From Zygnema cylindricum (lineage: Eukaryota > Streptophyta > Zygnematophyceae > Zygnematales > Zygnemataceae): a stretch of DNA of 10,000 bases. The stretch covers positions 1 through 10,000 of the forward strand of contig JBBHKE010001720.1 of assembly GCA_037447655.1 (NCBI GenBank), read 5' to 3'. Positions 8,886 through 10,000 of the stretch are shown here, in pieces. Below the pieces are notes generated by a model. The model ran no database searches. It saw only the letters and a program-made list of their open reading frames with translations, and was not told the DNA's origin. Positions within the stretch are counted from its first letter, which is position 1. Every line of letters begins with the position of its first letter. The position numbers and the translations under genes are program-made.

Positions 8886-8966
8886 AATCGAACGGTCAAA
8901 ATTTTCGTACCAGCGGTTGGAGAATCCCAGTGTGATCGGAGGCGGAGAAAGAATAAATCGAACGGT
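8886..8966 (+). repeat. Direct repeat AATCGAACGGT (11 bp, offset 70)
   Basis: AATCGAACGGT occurs at 8886-8896 and again at 8956-8966, each followed by A-rich or TAA sequence. No function can be assigned. Confidence 0.6.
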
Positions 8967-9047
8967 TAATAGGTGTGCCTGAAGTTGACCCTAGCTCATA
9001 GATGTCGGGATTTTGACATTTTTATGAAATTTTGTTATTTTTTATAG

Positions 9048-9055
9048 ATTTAGAA
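9048..9055 (+). repeat. Left target-site duplication ATTTAGAA
   Basis: Identical to 9780-9787 across the hAT-like element. The flanking G and C bases extend the direct repeat to GATTTAGAAC by overlap with the element ends. Confidence 0.8.
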
Positions 9056-9779
9056 CATAGTTGTTCAAATCGCGCGATTTTTTCCTTTTTTGCGATTGAA
9101 ACGTATAATTCGTGACTTTTGAAAAAATCGAAAAAAAACGTGTACTGTAAACTGAAACTGAAATTTAACGGCAACCTGTAAACTAATTACTGTAACTGTA
9201 CATTTTTTTTACGGATATGTACGGAATATAACGGGAAATATGCGTCGCACTTATTGGTACTTTGTGTTCAGTGAACTGAACAGAAATACCACGGAAGTTG
9301 TACGTTATATAATCGAAAATGTACGGACATTTTCGAAAAGAGACGTTGAACGTCACATTATTTCGCGCGTTCAGTTTGAAATTTGTACGGGCGTCTTCTT
9401 CAATTTTTTTTGAAAGAAGACGCCATGTAACAGAGACGAAATTGCATAAAATTTTGTCTTCGTGGCCTTCGAACCCGAGTACGTCATGCACGGATGCAGA
9501 CCCTAAGGTGAACGACAGGACTACCATTTGGTAAAGAAATTCCGGTATCAACAGAAATTGTGAAAAAATATCAAAAAGTTTATTATTTTACCATTCATTT
9601 AACGCGAAAAACTTGCAAACTGCGTTATATGTAATAGTTTTTTGTTTTTTTATGTACGGAATAGTACGGAAGGAAATTCATTAACGATTTTTTGCGATTT
9701 GATCAAAAGGTTCAATGCGTTTGTTACGTATAATTCGTCACGTACGGTACGTTCGCACTAATCGCCGTGAACAACTATG
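9056..9779. mobile_element. Non-autonomous hAT-like DNA transposon (724 bp)
   Basis: Perfect 12-bp terminal inverted repeats, CATAGTTGTTCA at 9056-9067 and TGAACAACTATG at 9768-9779, are directly flanked by an identical 8-bp duplication, ATTTAGAA, at 9048-9055 and 9780-9787. Eight-bp target duplications and short inverted repeats starting CA are the hallmark of the hAT superfamily (established knowledge). Subterminal regions share ACGTATAATTCGT (9101-9113 and 9726-9738) in direct orientation, and TACGGA words recur inside. The interior has open frames of only 71 (plus) and 122 (minus) codons with no transposase signature (no RNase H-like or dimerisation region seen), so the element must rely on a transposase encoded elsewhere. 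The exact duplication argues for a fairly recent insertion, although the arms beyond 12 bp are dissimilar. Confidence 0.8.
9390..9424. repeat. Hairpin near the centre of the hAT-like element
   Basis: GGCGTCTTCTTCAA (9390-9403) pairs with TTGAAAGAAGACGCC (9410-9424), leaving one bulged base and a six-T loop. Stable hairpins inside small non-autonomous elements are common and can feed small-RNA pathways, but nothing here shows that this one does. Confidence 0.8.
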
Positions 9780-9787
9780 ATTTAGAA
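9780..9787 (+). repeat. Right target-site duplication ATTTAGAA
   Basis: Partner of 9048-9055, abutting the right terminal inverted repeat with no gap. Confidence 0.8.
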
Positions 9788-10000
9788 CCATTCGTAAAAT
9801 ACGTATACTTTTCGTACGGACTAAGTGTACAATAATAATGTACAAAAATATTCAAATAAAGGGTTGAACATACACCGTGAATAAATGTTAAAGTTAAAAT
9901 CTATTTTGGGTTAAAGGCCTAACGCCTAGTAAAAGTCAAAAACTAACGTTAATTTATTCACACCTAACACTAATTTGGATGTAGCCTCCATAGTATGTTC
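9788..10000. other. Gene-free right edge
   Basis: AT-rich sequence with scattered CGTAC words; I see no gene, RNA or clear repeat. TACGGA at 9815-9820 lies just outside the hAT-like element. Confidence 0.5.

Larger units (their letters stand above)
8441..9047. other. Gene-free stretch
   Basis: Apart from the two short direct repeats listed and the tail of a 123-codon open frame, I see no exon, RNA gene or domain. A 66-codon open frame at 8782-8982 has no recognisable product. Confidence 0.5.

Noticed and set aside
9464-9478. CTTCGAACCCGAG resembles a tRNA T arm
   Set aside because: No A box or acceptor stem can be drawn around it; it lies inside the hAT-like element.
9183-9551. 122-codon minus-strand open frame as a transposase
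   Set aside because: No hAT catalytic or dimerisation region visible; much too short and entirely within a 724-bp non-autonomous element.

Overview
The window is eukaryotic nuclear DNA. It holds one recognisable gene, interrupted by spliceosomal GT-AG introns, and no sign of bacterial operons or ribosome binding sites. The gene is on the minus strand and encodes a polysaccharide pyruvyltransferase (PF04230-type fold; CsaB/ExoV/WcaK/Pvg1 relatives). Such genes are scattered across algae, early land plants, fungi and some invertebrates. Degenerate TTTAGGG/CCCTAAA words (about 168-209 and 7744-7830) would suit a plant or alga, but they do not prove it, so I leave the species open.

Layout. 1-203: 3' flank of the gene. 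204-1070: terminal exon. 1071-1502: intron 2. 1503-1685: middle exon. 1686-6551: a proposed intron 1 of about 4.9 kb, most of it simple sequence. 6552-6605: proposed first exon, with ATG, a hydrophobic start and a consensus GTAAGT donor. All three exons join in phase 0 to give a protein of about 367 residues with a short N-terminal hydrophobic segment, as expected for a secretory-pathway (Golgi/ER) glycan-modifying enzyme.

The intron carries two large simple-sequence blocks: a CCCTCT-type polypyrimidine tract (2029-2667) and a TATGTG-type hexanucleotide array of about 3.45 kb (2757-6214). The array contains older internal duplications, including a near-identical segment of about 790 bp repeated at an offset of 1365 bp. 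Neither repeat unit contains a stop codon in most frames, so the very long open frames there (up to about 990 codons) are not genes.

6606-10000 has no gene I can support. It is CpG-rich compared with the gene and consists of decayed repetitive DNA: a diverged direct duplication about 945 bp apart, several foldbacks and palindromes, a 34-bp tandem duplication, and a 724-bp element at 9056-9779. That element has perfect 12-bp terminal inverted repeats and an 8-bp target-site duplication, which fits a non-autonomous hAT transposon.

The most interesting points are the reconstructed three-exon gene with a giant Z-DNA/H-DNA-prone intron, complementary simple-repeat tracts flanking the middle exon, and the newly delimited hAT-like element.
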